NCBI GenBank assembly: GCA_029973955.1
Contig: JARKQJ010000248.1
Location: 1-64,000 of the forward strand
From: Paludibaculum sp.
Lineage (GTDB): Bacteria > Acidobacteriota > Terriglobia > Bryobacterales > Bryobacteraceae
DNA: 64,000 bases
Direction: 5' to 3'
Shown: positions 20,099-28,487 of the stretch, piece after piece
Numbering within the stretch: the stretch's first letter is position 1
How the letters are laid out: each line of letters starts with the position of its first letter
The notes under the pieces: generated by a model
What the model saw: the letters and a program-made list of their open reading frames with translations, nothing else
Told to the model about the DNA's origin: nothing
Databases searched by the model: none
Position numbers and translations under genes: made by a program

Positions 20099-20787
20099 CG
20101 CCGGTTCCCTCCCGTCAGGATGTCCGTCAGGCCATGGCCGATCTCGTCGAGCTGAGTTTCGAGCGAGGCGTCGAGCGCGCCGCGGGTGGTTTCGACGATG
20201 ACGCCGCCGGGTTCGAGCGAGGCATCGACGCGCACCTCGATAGACTGCGGGGCGCCGAGGCCGGCGAGGTAGCCGCGGATCTGGTCGGCGTGCGAGGAGT
20301 GGGCCCTCACCACAGTGACTTCGCGCAGCGAGGTCTGTTCGAATGCCGCCTTGACGAGCCCGAGGACGGCCTCACGGTCCACCTGCATCTCGCGCCGCAG
20401 AATGCGGCGGGCGATGCTGAGGGAGAGGCTGACCACGTCGCGCTCGGCCTCCTGGCGAAGGCGGGGCTTCATGCCGGCGAGCATCTCGATGGATTGAGTC
20501 AACTGCCGCATGAGGCCCTCCAGTTCAGCGCGCGCCTCCTGGCGGCCTGCGGCCTTGCCCTCTTCGAAGGCGCGGCGGCGGATCTGCTCGGCTTCGGCAC
20601 GAAAGCGCTCCTCCGCGCGGGCGCGGTCCTCTTCGGCGGCGGCGTCATTGGGACGGGCGCGAACGTTGGCCAGCGCGGGAGGAGGCACGTCTTCGCGGAG
20701 GTCGGCGGGCAATGCCGCGCCCGCCCGGCGCCACTGGAACGGCTGGCAGGACTGCTCTTCGCCCGCTCGATGGATCTTCGACGCCAT
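20095..20787 (-). CDS. fliH: flagellar assembly protein FliH
   Basis: FliH is the peripheral stator that binds and inhibits FliI. The 230-residue protein has an Ala/Glu/Arg-rich coiled coil in the middle (RARAEERFRAEAEQIRRRAF, then KAAGRQEARAELEGL) and a C-terminal domain (SIARRILRREMQVDREAVLG, then VDASLEPGGVIVETTRGALD) typical of FliH/HrpE. It lies between fliG (3 nt away) and fliI (4-nt overlap), the conserved order. Confidence 0.9.
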   Translation of the reverse strand: MASKIHRAGEEQSCQPFQWRRAGAALPADLREDVPPPALANVRARPNDAAAEEDRARAEERFRAEAEQIRRRAFEEGKAAGRQEARAELEGLMRQLTQSIEMLAGMKPRLRQEAERDVVSLSLSIARRILRREMQVDREAVLGLVKAAFEQTSLREVTVVRAHSSHADQIRGYLAGLGAPQSIEVRVDASLEPGGVIVETTRGALDASLETQLDEIGHGLTDILTGGNRR

Positions 20788-20790
20788 GGG

Positions 20791-21831
20791 CTACACCACG
20801 TACTGTTCGCCGACGGTGCCCTTCAGGCTCAGCACGCCCTCGGCTTCCAACTGGCGCACGATGGAGATGATCTGCTGCTGCGCGGCCTCCACTTCCTTGA
20901 TCTTCACCGGGCCCAGGGCCTCCATGTCTTCCCGCAGCATCTCCGCGCCGCGCTGCGACATGCACTGCAGGAAGTGGCTCTTGAGCTGGTCGCTGGTGCC
21001 CTTCAGAGCGACGGTGAGGATCTTGCGGTCCACCCGGCCCAGGCACTCCTTGATGCCGTTCTGGTCGATCAACAGGAGGTCTTCGAAGACGAACATCAGG
21101 TGGCGGATCGTTTCGACCAGGTTCGGATCTTCGTTCTCGATCTTGTCGAGGATCTCCTTGCTGGTGGTGGAATCCAGGCGGTTGAACATCTCAGCCACGG
21201 CGCGGACGCCGCCGTAAGACTCGCGGCTGAGCTCGCCCAGGGCCTTCAGTTTCTGGCCGATGATGCCGGCGATTTTGGAGATGATGTCGGGCGAGATCTG
21301 GTCCAGGCTGGCCATGCGGAGCGCGACGTCGGCGCGAATCTCGGCGGGCAGGGAGAAGAGGAGACCGGCGGCCTGGCTGCTGCCGAGGTGGCTCAGGATG
21401 AGGGCGATGGTTTGCGGGTGCTCGCTGTGGATGAACTTGGCGAGCTGCTGCGGATCGGCTTTCTGGAGGGCGTCGAAACTGGCGGTTTCGTGTCCCAGCA
21501 GTTTGACGAGGCGGTCCAGGATCTTCTTGCCGTGGTCCGGGCCGAAGGCGCTGATGAGCATGCGGCGGGCGTACTCCAGGCCGCCTTTGAGAACGTAGTC
21601 CTGCGCCATGCTCATCTGGTAGAACTCGTTGAGGATGGCTTCGGCCTCCTCGCTGGTGATGGAGGGGATGCGGGCCACCTCTTTGCCGAGTTGCGCCACC
21701 TCGTCTTCGTCGAGGTGCTTCAGGACCTCGCCGCTCAGCTCCTCGCCCAGGGTCACCAGGAGGACGGCTGCTTTCTGCTGGCCGGAGTAGCGGGGGGCCA
21801 GGTCTTTTTCCGGGGTGGCGTTGGTAATCAC
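20791..21831 (-). CDS. fliG: flagellar motor switch protein FliG
   Basis: FliG is the rotor protein that couples the stator to the C-ring. The 346 residues include KAAVLLVTLGEELSGEVLKHL at the N-terminus, the middle-domain EHPQTIALILSHL motif, and C-terminal LLIDQNGIKECLGRVDRKIL with alternating charged residues for the MotA interface. The start is a GTG immediately after the fliF stop codon, with no base between them, so translation is probably coupled. No nearby in-frame ATG fits. Confidence 0.96.
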   Translation of the reverse strand: MITNATPEKDLAPRYSGQQKAAVLLVTLGEELSGEVLKHLDEDEVAQLGKEVARIPSITSEEAEAILNEFYQMSMAQDYVLKGGLEYARRMLISAFGPDHGKKILDRLVKLLGHETASFDALQKADPQQLAKFIHSEHPQTIALILSHLGSSQAAGLLFSLPAEIRADVALRMASLDQISPDIISKIAGIIGQKLKALGELSRESYGGVRAVAEMFNRLDSTTSKEILDKIENEDPNLVETIRHLMFVFEDLLLIDQNGIKECLGRVDRKILTVALKGTSDQLKSHFLQCMSQRGAEMLREDMEALGPVKIKEVEAAQQQIISIVRQLEAEGVLSLKGTVGEQYVV

Positions 21832-23547
21832 CTAGCGGCCCTCCGTGATCCAGGTGCGGATGAGTTGCGCGGTAGCGGCGGCGTCTTTCTTGGCCTGGTC
21901 CGAGATCACTTTCTTCAGCACCTCGGATTTCTTGGTCTGCGGAGGCAGTTGCAGCGACATCAGAGTTTCGTTTTCGAGCCTCTCCTGCTCCGCCCGATTC
22001 CGCTCCAGAACCTCGCGCGCCTTGTCTTCAAAACCCTTTTCACCGGCCTGGGACAACTGGCCGGCGGCAGCCTTGCCCGCGCCGAGCGCCGGGGTTCCAC
22101 CAGCCAGGGATGCGCCGGGGCCGTTCCTCTTCAGGAACATGCGGGCGACCAACCCCAGGATGAGCAAGAGGACGATTCCGAGCGCGGCCGCCGCGCCGAG
22201 GAGCACCGGCATCGGCGCCAGGTTGAGAATCGGCTTCAACCAGGGCCATGGCACCCAACCGCCGGGAGCGGGCTGGCGGGATGGCGACGCGCCTTCGGGC
22301 GGCTCGGCCTGTAGTGTGGCCTCAAACGGCAGGGTCTCCACCAGGATCTGGTCGCCGCGCTCCTGGGAGAAGCCGACCACCCCGGCGAGGACGTCCTTGA
22401 CGACTTTGAGGGTCTCCGGGCTGGGCGGCTCCAGCACGCGGCGGGCCTTGGCGCCGGAGCCTTCCCATCTCAGCTTCTGGTCGACGAGGACCGAGACCGA
22501 GACGCGGCGCACGTTGCCCTGCGGGAGTTTCAGGTGCTTCACCAGCCGGCTGGTCTGGTAGGTCGTATTTTCCGTCTTCCTGGAGACGCCTCCGGAACCG
22601 CCCGCGCCGCGCGGCACCGGCCGGGGCAGATTCGAACCGGTCCCGGGCACGCCGGCGGTGGAGGCCGCGCCGGAGATGTCCTCGGTGCGCTGGGAGGTGA
22701 CCATCACGGAGCGGTTGGGGTCGAACGACTCCTCGCTCTGCTCGCCGCTGGTGAAGTCGCACTCCACGTTGATGCCGGCGCGGTACTTTTCCTGTCCGAG
22801 CAGCGGATCGAGCGTGGTTCGGATCTTGGCGAGATACTCGCGCTCGATGCCCTGGCGGTAGTCGAGCATGGCGCTGGAGGCGCCCATCTCGGCGTCCTGC
22901 TGGAGCCGCGGGCGGCTGAGCAGGTTGCCGTTCATGTCGAGGATGGAGACGGCCTCGGGCGCCAGACCCTCCACGGCGCTGGCGGTGAGGTGCTGGATGG
23001 CGAGGACGTTTTGCGGCGAGAGCTTACTGCCCAGCTTCAACTTGATCATGACGCTGGCTTTGGCCGGCTGGCGGTTTTCGAGGTAGAGGGAGTCCTTGGC
23101 GAAGGTCACGTGGACGCGGGCGCGCTCCACCTCGCCCAGGCCCATGACGCTGCGCTCCAACTCGCCTTCGAGCGCCCGCCGGAAGTTCACATGCTCGGCG
23201 AAGTCCGTGGTGCCGAGGTTGGCTTTGTCGAAGAGTTCAAAGCCGATGCGTCCGGTGCGCGGCAGCCCGGCCGAGGCCATCTCCAACCTCAGTTCGGCCA
23301 CCCTGGCGGAGGGCACCAGCACGGCGCCGCCCTCGGCCACCTTGTACTCCACGTTCGAAGTTTTCAGCTTGGCGACCACGGCGCCGGCATCCTCGGCCGA
23401 GAGGTTTGTATAGAGCGGCTTGAGGTCGCGTTCCTTGTTCCACTGGACGCCGCCGTAGATCAATGCCACCACCAGCGCCGCGGCGAGGCCGAGCGTCAGC
23501 TTCTGACGCGTCGTCAGGCTGGCCAGCAATGACTTGATCTGATCCAT
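21832..23547 (-). CDS. fliF: flagellar MS-ring protein FliF
   Basis: FliF forms the membrane ring on which the basal body is built. The 571 residues have an N-terminal membrane helix (LTLGLAAALVVALIYGGVQW), a periplasmic ring-building part with LYTNLSAEDAGAVVAKLK and RVHVTFAKDSLY, and a second helix near residues 437-463 (ILNLAPMPVLLGAAAALGIV onward). The C-terminal cytoplasmic tail binds FliG. The size matches FliF. fliE lies 42 nt upstream. Confidence 0.96.
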   Translation of the reverse strand: MDQIKSLLASLTTRQKLTLGLAAALVVALIYGGVQWNKERDLKPLYTNLSAEDAGAVVAKLKTSNVEYKVAEGGAVLVPSARVAELRLEMASAGLPRTGRIGFELFDKANLGTTDFAEHVNFRRALEGELERSVMGLGEVERARVHVTFAKDSLYLENRQPAKASVMIKLKLGSKLSPQNVLAIQHLTASAVEGLAPEAVSILDMNGNLLSRPRLQQDAEMGASSAMLDYRQGIEREYLAKIRTTLDPLLGQEKYRAGINVECDFTSGEQSEESFDPNRSVMVTSQRTEDISGAASTAGVPGTGSNLPRPVPRGAGGSGGVSRKTENTTYQTSRLVKHLKLPQGNVRRVSVSVLVDQKLRWEGSGAKARRVLEPPSPETLKVVKDVLAGVVGFSQERGDQILVETLPFEATLQAEPPEGASPSRQPAPGGWVPWPWLKPILNLAPMPVLLGAAAALGIVLLLILGLVARMFLKRNGPGASLAGGTPALGAGKAAAGQLSQAGEKGFEDKAREVLERNRAEQERLENETLMSLQLPPQTKKSEVLKKVISDQAKKDAAATAQLIRTWITEGR

Positions 23548-23589
23548 GGTTGCTCCTTTTAACGCCGATGAGGCAAATGCCGGCCCGGC

Positions 23590-23883
23590 TTACAACTGCA
23601 TCCTCATGACTTCCTGATAGGCCTGCACGGCCTTGTTGCGCATCTGCAGCAGGAGGTCGAAAGCCAACTGCGCCTGCTGCTGTTCGAGCGCCACCTGGTG
23701 CAATTCGCCGCCTTCTCCGCTGAGAAACCGCCGGACTGTGGCGTCAGCCGAATTCTGCATGGAATTGACGGTCTCCACCGCTGAGGCCATGACGGATGAG
23801 AAGCCGCCGCTTTCGCCGCCGGAGGGCCGTACCTGCCCGATCTGCTCCGGCAGGCGGATGGGAGTGATACCGGAGATGGTCAT
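23590..23883 (-). CDS. fliE: flagellar hook-basal body protein FliE
   Basis: FliE joins the MS ring to the rod. The 97-residue protein ends with the family pattern ALEQQQAQLAFDLLLQMRNK followed by VQAYQEVMRMQL. It overlaps the end of flgC by 4 nt and precedes fliF, which is the usual order. Confidence 0.93.
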   Translation of the reverse strand: MTISGITPIRLPEQIGQVRPSGGESGGFSSVMASAVETVNSMQNSADATVRRFLSGEGGELHQVALEQQQAQLAFDLLLQMRNKAVQAYQEVMRMQL

Positions 23884-24317
23884 TTCATCAACTCGATGGA
23901 CTTGGCGATCATGTCTTTCACGGCCGAGAAGGCCGCCACGTTGGCCTGATAGCCGCGCGTGGCGCCCATCAGGTCCACCATCTCTTCCGCGGGGTTGATG
24001 CGCGGGTAGGCGACGTAGCCGCGCTCGTCGGCGTGCGGGTGGCCGGGTTGATAGCGCATGTCGGGATCGCGGGTGTCCTGCCGGACCTCACCGATCTCGA
24101 CACCCAGGTTGGCGGCCGACATTTCAGACTGAAACACCGCCGCGAAGGGCGATTCCTGCGAGGCGCTTTCGAAGACCACGTCGCGGCGGCGATAAGGGCC
24201 GCCTTCGGGCGTGCGCGTGGTCTCGGCATTGGCGAGGTTTTCCACCACCACCTGGGCGCGCTCGCGCTGGGCAGCCATGCCCGAGGCGCTGACGGACATG
24301 ACATTGAAGAGACTCAT
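23880..24317 (-). CDS. flgC: flagellar basal-body rod protein FlgC
   Basis: This 145-residue proximal rod protein starts MSLFNVMSVSASGMAAQRER and contains VVVENLANAETTRT, the rod-family ANxANxxT motif. The C-terminal coil GYVAYPRINPAEEMVDLMGA followed by RGYQANVAAF is conserved. AAAGGAG stands 8 nt upstream of the chosen ATG. It sits 16 nt after flgB. Confidence 0.96.
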   Translation of the reverse strand: MSLFNVMSVSASGMAAQRERAQVVVENLANAETTRTPEGGPYRRRDVVFESASQESPFAAVFQSEMSAANLGVEIGEVRQDTRDPDMRYQPGHPHADERGYVAYPRINPAEEMVDLMGATRGYQANVAAFSAVKDMIAKSIELMK

Positions 24318-24333
24318 CCGTGCACTCCTTTCG

Positions 24334-24666
24334 TCAACGACCCTCATCGATGGCCTTGCGGATGTCGCGCAGTTCACCGCGCAGCAGGTTCGACGCCACA
24401 TTGAAGCGCAAGGCGTTTTCCGCCAGCAACCGGGACTCGCGGTCCAGGCTGACGTTGTTGCCGTCGTTCTTCATCACCAGGCCGGTTGGCTCCACCACCT
24501 GGGGCGCGGCACCCGGAGCGAGCGACATGTACTCGAACTGGAAGTCGAGGTCTTTGGTGTGATAGCCAGGTGTGTCTACGTTGGCCAGGTTGGCGGCCAC
24601 CAGGCGCTGCCGCTGGGCCAGCAGGTCCATGTAGTGGCCGAGTTGGACACTCAGATCGGTGTGCAT
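24334..24666 (-). CDS. flgB: flagellar basal-body rod protein FlgB
   Basis: This 110-residue proximal rod protein is the first gene of the flagellar run flgB-flgC-fliE-fliF-fliG-fliH-fliI-fliJ. The rod signature RLVAANLANVDTPGYHTKDL follows an N-terminal amphipathic helix. It is somewhat shorter than typical FlgB (about 130). No clear Shine-Dalgarno sequence precedes the ATG. Confidence 0.93.
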   Translation of the reverse strand: MHTDLSVQLGHYMDLLAQRQRLVAANLANVDTPGYHTKDLDFQFEYMSLAPGAAPQVVEPTGLVMKNDGNNVSLDRESRLLAENALRFNVASNLLRGELRDIRKAIDEGR

Positions 24667-24681
24667 GCCGGTGAAGACACT

Positions 24682-24708
24682 TGCAGTTGGATCGCCAAGC
24701 TTATCGGA
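24682..24708 (-). promoter_or_regulatory. candidate flagellar-class promoter upstream of flgB
   Basis: Two overlapping flagellar promoter-like motifs read on the minus strand. TCCGATAA (24708-24701) is 7 of 8 to the sigma28 -10 box GCCGATAA and would start RNA near 24694, about 28 nt before flgB; its -35 is poor. TGGCGA-N5-CTGCA (24697-24682) has the GG/GC spacing of a sigma54 -24/-12 site but would start almost at the ATG. Neither is proven. Confidence 0.3.
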
Positions 24709-24780
24709 CGCAGGCAGGCGGCTATTGAATGACTATTTCTCGTTCAGGATGAACGAATTGGAGGGGGTAAGGGGAATTGA

Positions 24781-25194
24781 CTATTCCTCGTACATGGTCG
24801 GGTAAGCGCGTTTCATTTCGGAGGCTGTTTCATGCGCTGTGCCAATTTGGATCAGCTCGCCCTGTCCGATTCCGGGACACATCTGGCCGGTCTTTGCCCA
24901 CTCCCGCCGGGACTCGACGAGCTCCGGCCAGAACGGAAAGAGCCGGCACTGGGTGGGCTTGGCCGGGTGGATTTCGCAGCCGGATTCGGAAAGGAAGGGG
25001 CACTGGCGGAGGCGCGGTTTGCGGAGGCGGAGCAGGTGGCGGGTGCGGTAAACGTAGCGGCGTTCGAATTCGGCGGCGCTCAAGCCCAGGAAGCGGGCGG
25101 CCTGCCGGAGGTCTTTCTCCGTCAGGTAGACAAAGCCCCGCACGTCGCAGCAGCGGATGCAGCCGGGCTGACACTGGAAGCGCAAACCGTCCAT
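24781..25194 (-). CDS. YkgJ-family cysteine-cluster protein
   Basis: This 137-residue soluble protein has the metal-chelating cysteine pattern of the YkgJ/CxxCxxCC family: CQPGCIRCCDV near residues 8-18, then QCPFLSESGCEIHPAKPTQC in the middle and a later CPG. Such proteins are thought to bind zinc or an iron-sulphur cluster, and their role is unclear. It lies 114 nt upstream of flgB on the same strand and could share a transcript with the flagellar genes. The start at MDGLRF is chosen by family resemblance; the ribosome site is weak. Confidence 0.8.
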   Translation of the reverse strand: MDGLRFQCQPGCIRCCDVRGFVYLTEKDLRQAARFLGLSAAEFERRYVYRTRHLLRLRKPRLRQCPFLSESGCEIHPAKPTQCRLFPFWPELVESRREWAKTGQMCPGIGQGELIQIGTAHETASEMKRAYPTMYEE

Positions 25195-25350
25195 GTTTGA
25201 ACAGGATAGCAGGAGGGGCTCAGGGGCGAGGGGCAGCCTTCGCACTTGTGCCGGCCCGGCTGCCGGGATTATTCTGCATTGAGGGGCAGCCTCCTCATGT
25301 TGGAGGCCTCTTCCTCCGATGGATGTGTGAAAGGGGTAGGGAAACCGCGC

Positions 25351-26004
25351 ATGGCAGGCAGAGACGACGGCGAATTTGAACTGATATTGGGCAACAAGCA
25401 GCTTCTGAGCGTCTTGTTCATAGTCATAGTCCTCCTGGGCGTGTTCTTCGCCATGGGGTTCCTGGCCGGGCGCAGCACCGGCAGTTCCGTGGTGGCGAAG
25501 AAGGAAGGAGACCAGATCCCGATCTCAGTGGACGCCGCCAACACCCGTTCGGCCGAACCGCCGAGCCAGGCTCCGGCAGCCGAACCTGCGCCCCAGCAGC
25601 CGACCACCACGGCGGAGGTGGCGCCGCCGCCAGACCGGCCAGCGGACGCGGAGACCAAACCGGCGCCCGCGCCTCCCAAGCAGGCTCCGGCGCCCGAGCC
25701 CAAGGCGCCTCCGGCCAAGCAGGCTCCAGCCCCGGCCAAGCCCGCGGCGCCCGCCGGCACGTTCGTCCAGACCCCGCCGGCCGGCACTTATCTGCAGGTG
25801 GCCGCGGTGAAGCGGGCGGAGGCCGACGCGATGTTGTCCTTCATCAGCGAAAAGACGCGGCTGAGGGGCTACGTGACGCCTGTGCCGAAGTCGAGCGAAC
25901 TGTGCCGCGTGGTGCTGGGCCCGTTCAACAACGAAGAGATGGCCGCGGCGCGCAATATGCTGGGCGAGATCGGCATCAAGAGCCCGTACCCGGTAAAATA
26001 CTGA
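25351..26004 (+). CDS. membrane-anchored SPOR-domain protein
   Basis: This 217-residue protein has a short cytoplasmic N-terminus (MAGRDDGEFELILGNKQ), one membrane helix (about residues 18-40, LLSVLFIVIVLLGVFF onward) and a Pro/Ala/Lys-rich periplasmic linker of about 85 residues. The C-terminal SPOR domain starts at GTYLQVAAVKRAEADAML and includes LCRVVLGPFNNEEMAAARNM. SPOR domains bind denuded glycan strands at the division septum, so a cell-division role is likely. The start is set by the upstream GTAGGG and by the charged tail before the helix. Confidence 0.87.
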   Translation: MAGRDDGEFELILGNKQLLSVLFIVIVLLGVFFAMGFLAGRSTGSSVVAKKEGDQIPISVDAANTRSAEPPSQAPAAEPAPQQPTTTAEVAPPPDRPADAETKPAPAPPKQAPAPEPKAPPAKQAPAPAKPAAPAGTFVQTPPAGTYLQVAAVKRAEADAMLSFISEKTRLRGYVTPVPKSSELCRVVLGPFNNEEMAAARNMLGEIGIKSPYPVKY

Positions 26005-26010
26005 AGTCGG

Positions 26011-26039
26011 CCGCCGGCCGGTGGCAATCGAGCCGGCGG
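26011..26039. terminator. hairpin between the SPOR gene and lipA
   Basis: CCGCCGGC (26011-26018) pairs perfectly with GCCGGCGG (26032-26039) across a 13-nt loop, 6 nt after the SPOR stop and 7 nt before the lipA ATG. It lacks a T tract. It may attenuate read-through or shape the lipA translation start. Confidence 0.3.
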
Positions 26040-26046
26040 ACGCTTC

Positions 26047-26994
26047 ATGGACATGGACTCACTCGTTCAACTGGACGCACGTTGGCCCGGCCAAGGGAGC
26101 GCGAGGCTCCGGCCGCGCCTGCCTGAGTTTTTGCGCAAGCCGGAGACCAGCCACCTGGCGGTGCAGAGCCTCAAGAACGGCCTGCGGGCGAAGCATCTGC
26201 ACACGGTGTGCGAGTCGGCGCGCTGCCCGAACATGCACGAGTGTTTCCACCGCGGCGCGGCGACGTTCATGATCCTGGGCAACATCTGCACGCGCGGCTG
26301 CACGTTCTGCTCCGTGCCGAAGGGGTCGCCGGAGAAGCAGGAGATGCCGATCGACGCGGCGGAGCCGGAAAACGTGGCGCGCATGGCGGCCGAGATGCGG
26401 CTCTCCTATGTGGTGATCACGAGCGTAAACCGGGACGATCTGCCGGACGGCGGCTCGCGCCACTTCGCCGAAACGGTGCGACAGGTACGGCTGGCTCTGC
26501 CGGAGGCGCGGGTGGAAGTGCTCACGCCGGACTTCTGTGGAGACATGGACGCCGTGGCGCGCGTGCTGGATGCGGCGCCGCATGTCTTCAACCACAACAT
26601 GGAGACCGTGGAGCGGCTGTACCGCAAGGTGCGGCCGCAGGCGGATTACCAGCAGTCTCTCGACGTGCTGGCCTTCGCACGGCGGTACCGCCCGGCTTCG
26701 CTGGTAAAGAGCGGCGTGATGGTGGGACTGGGCGAGACGGAGGAAGAGGTAAACCAGCTGCTGCGTGACCTGCACGGCGCCGGCGCGCAGATTGCCACCA
26801 TCGGCCAGTACCTGCAACCGACGCGGCGCAACCTGGCGGTGGCTGAATACGTACCGCTGGAACGCTACGAGCGGTGGCGCATGTTTGGTGAGCAGGCGGG
26901 GCTCTCGAATGTCTTCGCCGGCCCGTTTGTGCGCTCCAGCTACATGGCGGACCAGGTGCATGAGCGCGCGGCCGCGGAGAGCGGCGCGGAATGA
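26047..26994 (+). CDS. lipA: lipoyl synthase
   Basis: LipA inserts two sulphur atoms into octanoyl-protein using radical SAM chemistry. Both iron-sulphur sites are present in the 315 residues: the auxiliary CESARCPNMHEC and the radical SAM CTRGCTFC (CX3CX2C) near residues 81-88. NHNMETVERLYRKVRPQADY and GLGETEEEVNQLL are family motifs, and a C-terminal RSSYMADQ provides the serine ligand. lnt starts within its last codons (4-nt overlap). Confidence 0.97.
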   Translation: MDMDSLVQLDARWPGQGSARLRPRLPEFLRKPETSHLAVQSLKNGLRAKHLHTVCESARCPNMHECFHRGAATFMILGNICTRGCTFCSVPKGSPEKQEMPIDAAEPENVARMAAEMRLSYVVITSVNRDDLPDGGSRHFAETVRQVRLALPEARVEVLTPDFCGDMDAVARVLDAAPHVFNHNMETVERLYRKVRPQADYQQSLDVLAFARRYRPASLVKSGVMVGLGETEEEVNQLLRDLHGAGAQIATIGQYLQPTRRNLAVAEYVPLERYERWRMFGEQAGLSNVFAGPFVRSSYMADQVHERAAAESGAE

Positions 26995-28475
26995 AGCTCT
27001 GGCAAATCTCGCTGGCCGGCTCCGTACTCACGGCCCTGTGCCTGGCCGCGCTCTTCCCGCCCGTGGATCTTCCGTATCTGGCGCCGATCGCGCTAGCGCC
27101 GCTGCTTTTCGCCGTGGCGCATCAGAAGCTGGGCAAAGAGCGGTTTTTGTGGGGCTGGCTGTCGGGGTTCCTCTATTGGGCGCTGGCGTGTTTCTGGATC
27201 AAGGACGTGCTGGCTTCCTATGGCGGGCTGAACACGCCGTTGAGCTGGCTGGCGCTGATCCTGTTCGCCGCCGCCAAGGGCCTGCACACGGCGGCGTTCG
27301 CTTGGCTGGCGGGCTTCGTGATGGCGCGGCCGTGGGCGATACCGGCGGTGGCGCTGCTGTGGACCGGGATCGAACGCACGCACTCGCCGCTGGGCTTTCC
27401 GTGGCTGATGCTGGGCAACGCGGGCATCTCCATGGGCGTGCCGCTGCGCCTGGCGCCGGTGCTGGGCGTCTACGGAGTCTCGTTTGTGTTCGCTTCCCTG
27501 GCCTGCGCCATCACGCTGGTGGCGCTGCGCCGCGACCGCAAGCACCTGGCCTGGCTGCTCTATCTGCCCTTCCTGATGCTGCTGCCGCCGGTGGCGCTGG
27601 ACCGCGCGCCGAAGGCGCAAGCCGTGGCCATGCAGATCAACGCCAGCGCGGATGCGGTGTGGAGCCAGGAAGAGGCCAACCGCGCGACGCGGCAGCTCGC
27701 CCTGCGGACGCTGGCGGAGGCGATGGACCCGGCCAAGCCCAAGCCGGCGCTGCTGCTGTGGCCCGAGGCGCCGGCTCCGTTCTACTACTACGACGACGCG
27801 AACTTCCGGATGCAGGTGACCGAGACGGCGCGGCTGGCCGGCGCGCCGCTGCTGTTTTCCGGCGTGGCCTACACGCCCGGGCGGGAGCCGCTGAATTCCG
27901 CCATTCTGCTGAGCGGCGAAGGCGCGCTGCTGGGCCGCTACGACAAGGCAAACCTGGTGCCCTTCGGCGAGTTCATCCCGCCGGGGTTTGGCTGGATCCA
28001 GAAGATCTCCTCGGAGGCGGGCAACTTTGCGCCGGGGCCGGGCGCGAAGAGCTTCCCCGCCGGGCAGCACACGCTGGGCACGTTCATCTGCTACGAATCC
28101 GCCTTTCCTCATTACGTGCGGCAGTTCGCGCGGAACGGCGCGGAGGTGCTCGTCAACCTCACCAACGACGGCTACTTCCGCGGCAGCTTCGGCCGCCGCC
28201 AGCACGTCCTGCTGGCGCGGATGCGCGCGGTGGAGAACGGCCGCTGGGTGCTGCGCCCGGCCAACGACGGCCTGACCGCCGCGATCGACCCCAGCGGCAG
28301 GCTGTGGGATGCGCTGCCTGAATTCCAGCGCGCCACGGGACGCCTGCGCTTCGCCTGGATCGCGGAGACGACGTTCTACAGCCGCAACGGCGACTGGTTC
28401 GCGTGGCTGGCGCTGGCCGCCGGACTGGGGCTGGCCGTGTGGTCGCAGGTCCCTTCGTACAAGCCACAGCGATAG
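26991..28475 (+). CDS. lnt: apolipoprotein N-acyltransferase
   Basis: Lnt adds the third acyl chain to lipoproteins in the inner membrane. The 494 residues begin with about six membrane helices and continue into a nitrilase-fold domain. The catalytic triad can be seen as LLWPEAPAPF (Glu), RYDKANLVPFGEFIP (Lys) and GTFICYESAFP (Cys). A final helix, WFAWLALAAGLGLAVW, closes the protein. Overlap with lipA indicates an operon. Confidence 0.96.
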   Translation: MKLWQISLAGSVLTALCLAALFPPVDLPYLAPIALAPLLFAVAHQKLGKERFLWGWLSGFLYWALACFWIKDVLASYGGLNTPLSWLALILFAAAKGLHTAAFAWLAGFVMARPWAIPAVALLWTGIERTHSPLGFPWLMLGNAGISMGVPLRLAPVLGVYGVSFVFASLACAITLVALRRDRKHLAWLLYLPFLMLLPPVALDRAPKAQAVAMQINASADAVWSQEEANRATRQLALRTLAEAMDPAKPKPALLLWPEAPAPFYYYDDANFRMQVTETARLAGAPLLFSGVAYTPGREPLNSAILLSGEGALLGRYDKANLVPFGEFIPPGFGWIQKISSEAGNFAPGPGAKSFPAGQHTLGTFICYESAFPHYVRQFARNGAEVLVNLTNDGYFRGSFGRRQHVLLARMRAVENGRWVLRPANDGLTAAIDPSGRLWDALPEFQRATGRLRFAWIAETTFYSRNGDWFAWLALAAGLGLAVWSQVPSYKPQR

Positions 28476-28487
28476 AATGAACGCGCT

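Noticed and set aside
25555-25770. Repetitive Pro/Ala/Lys coding sequence resembling a minisatellite
   Set aside because: It is the flexible linker of the SPOR protein; units vary and stay in frame.
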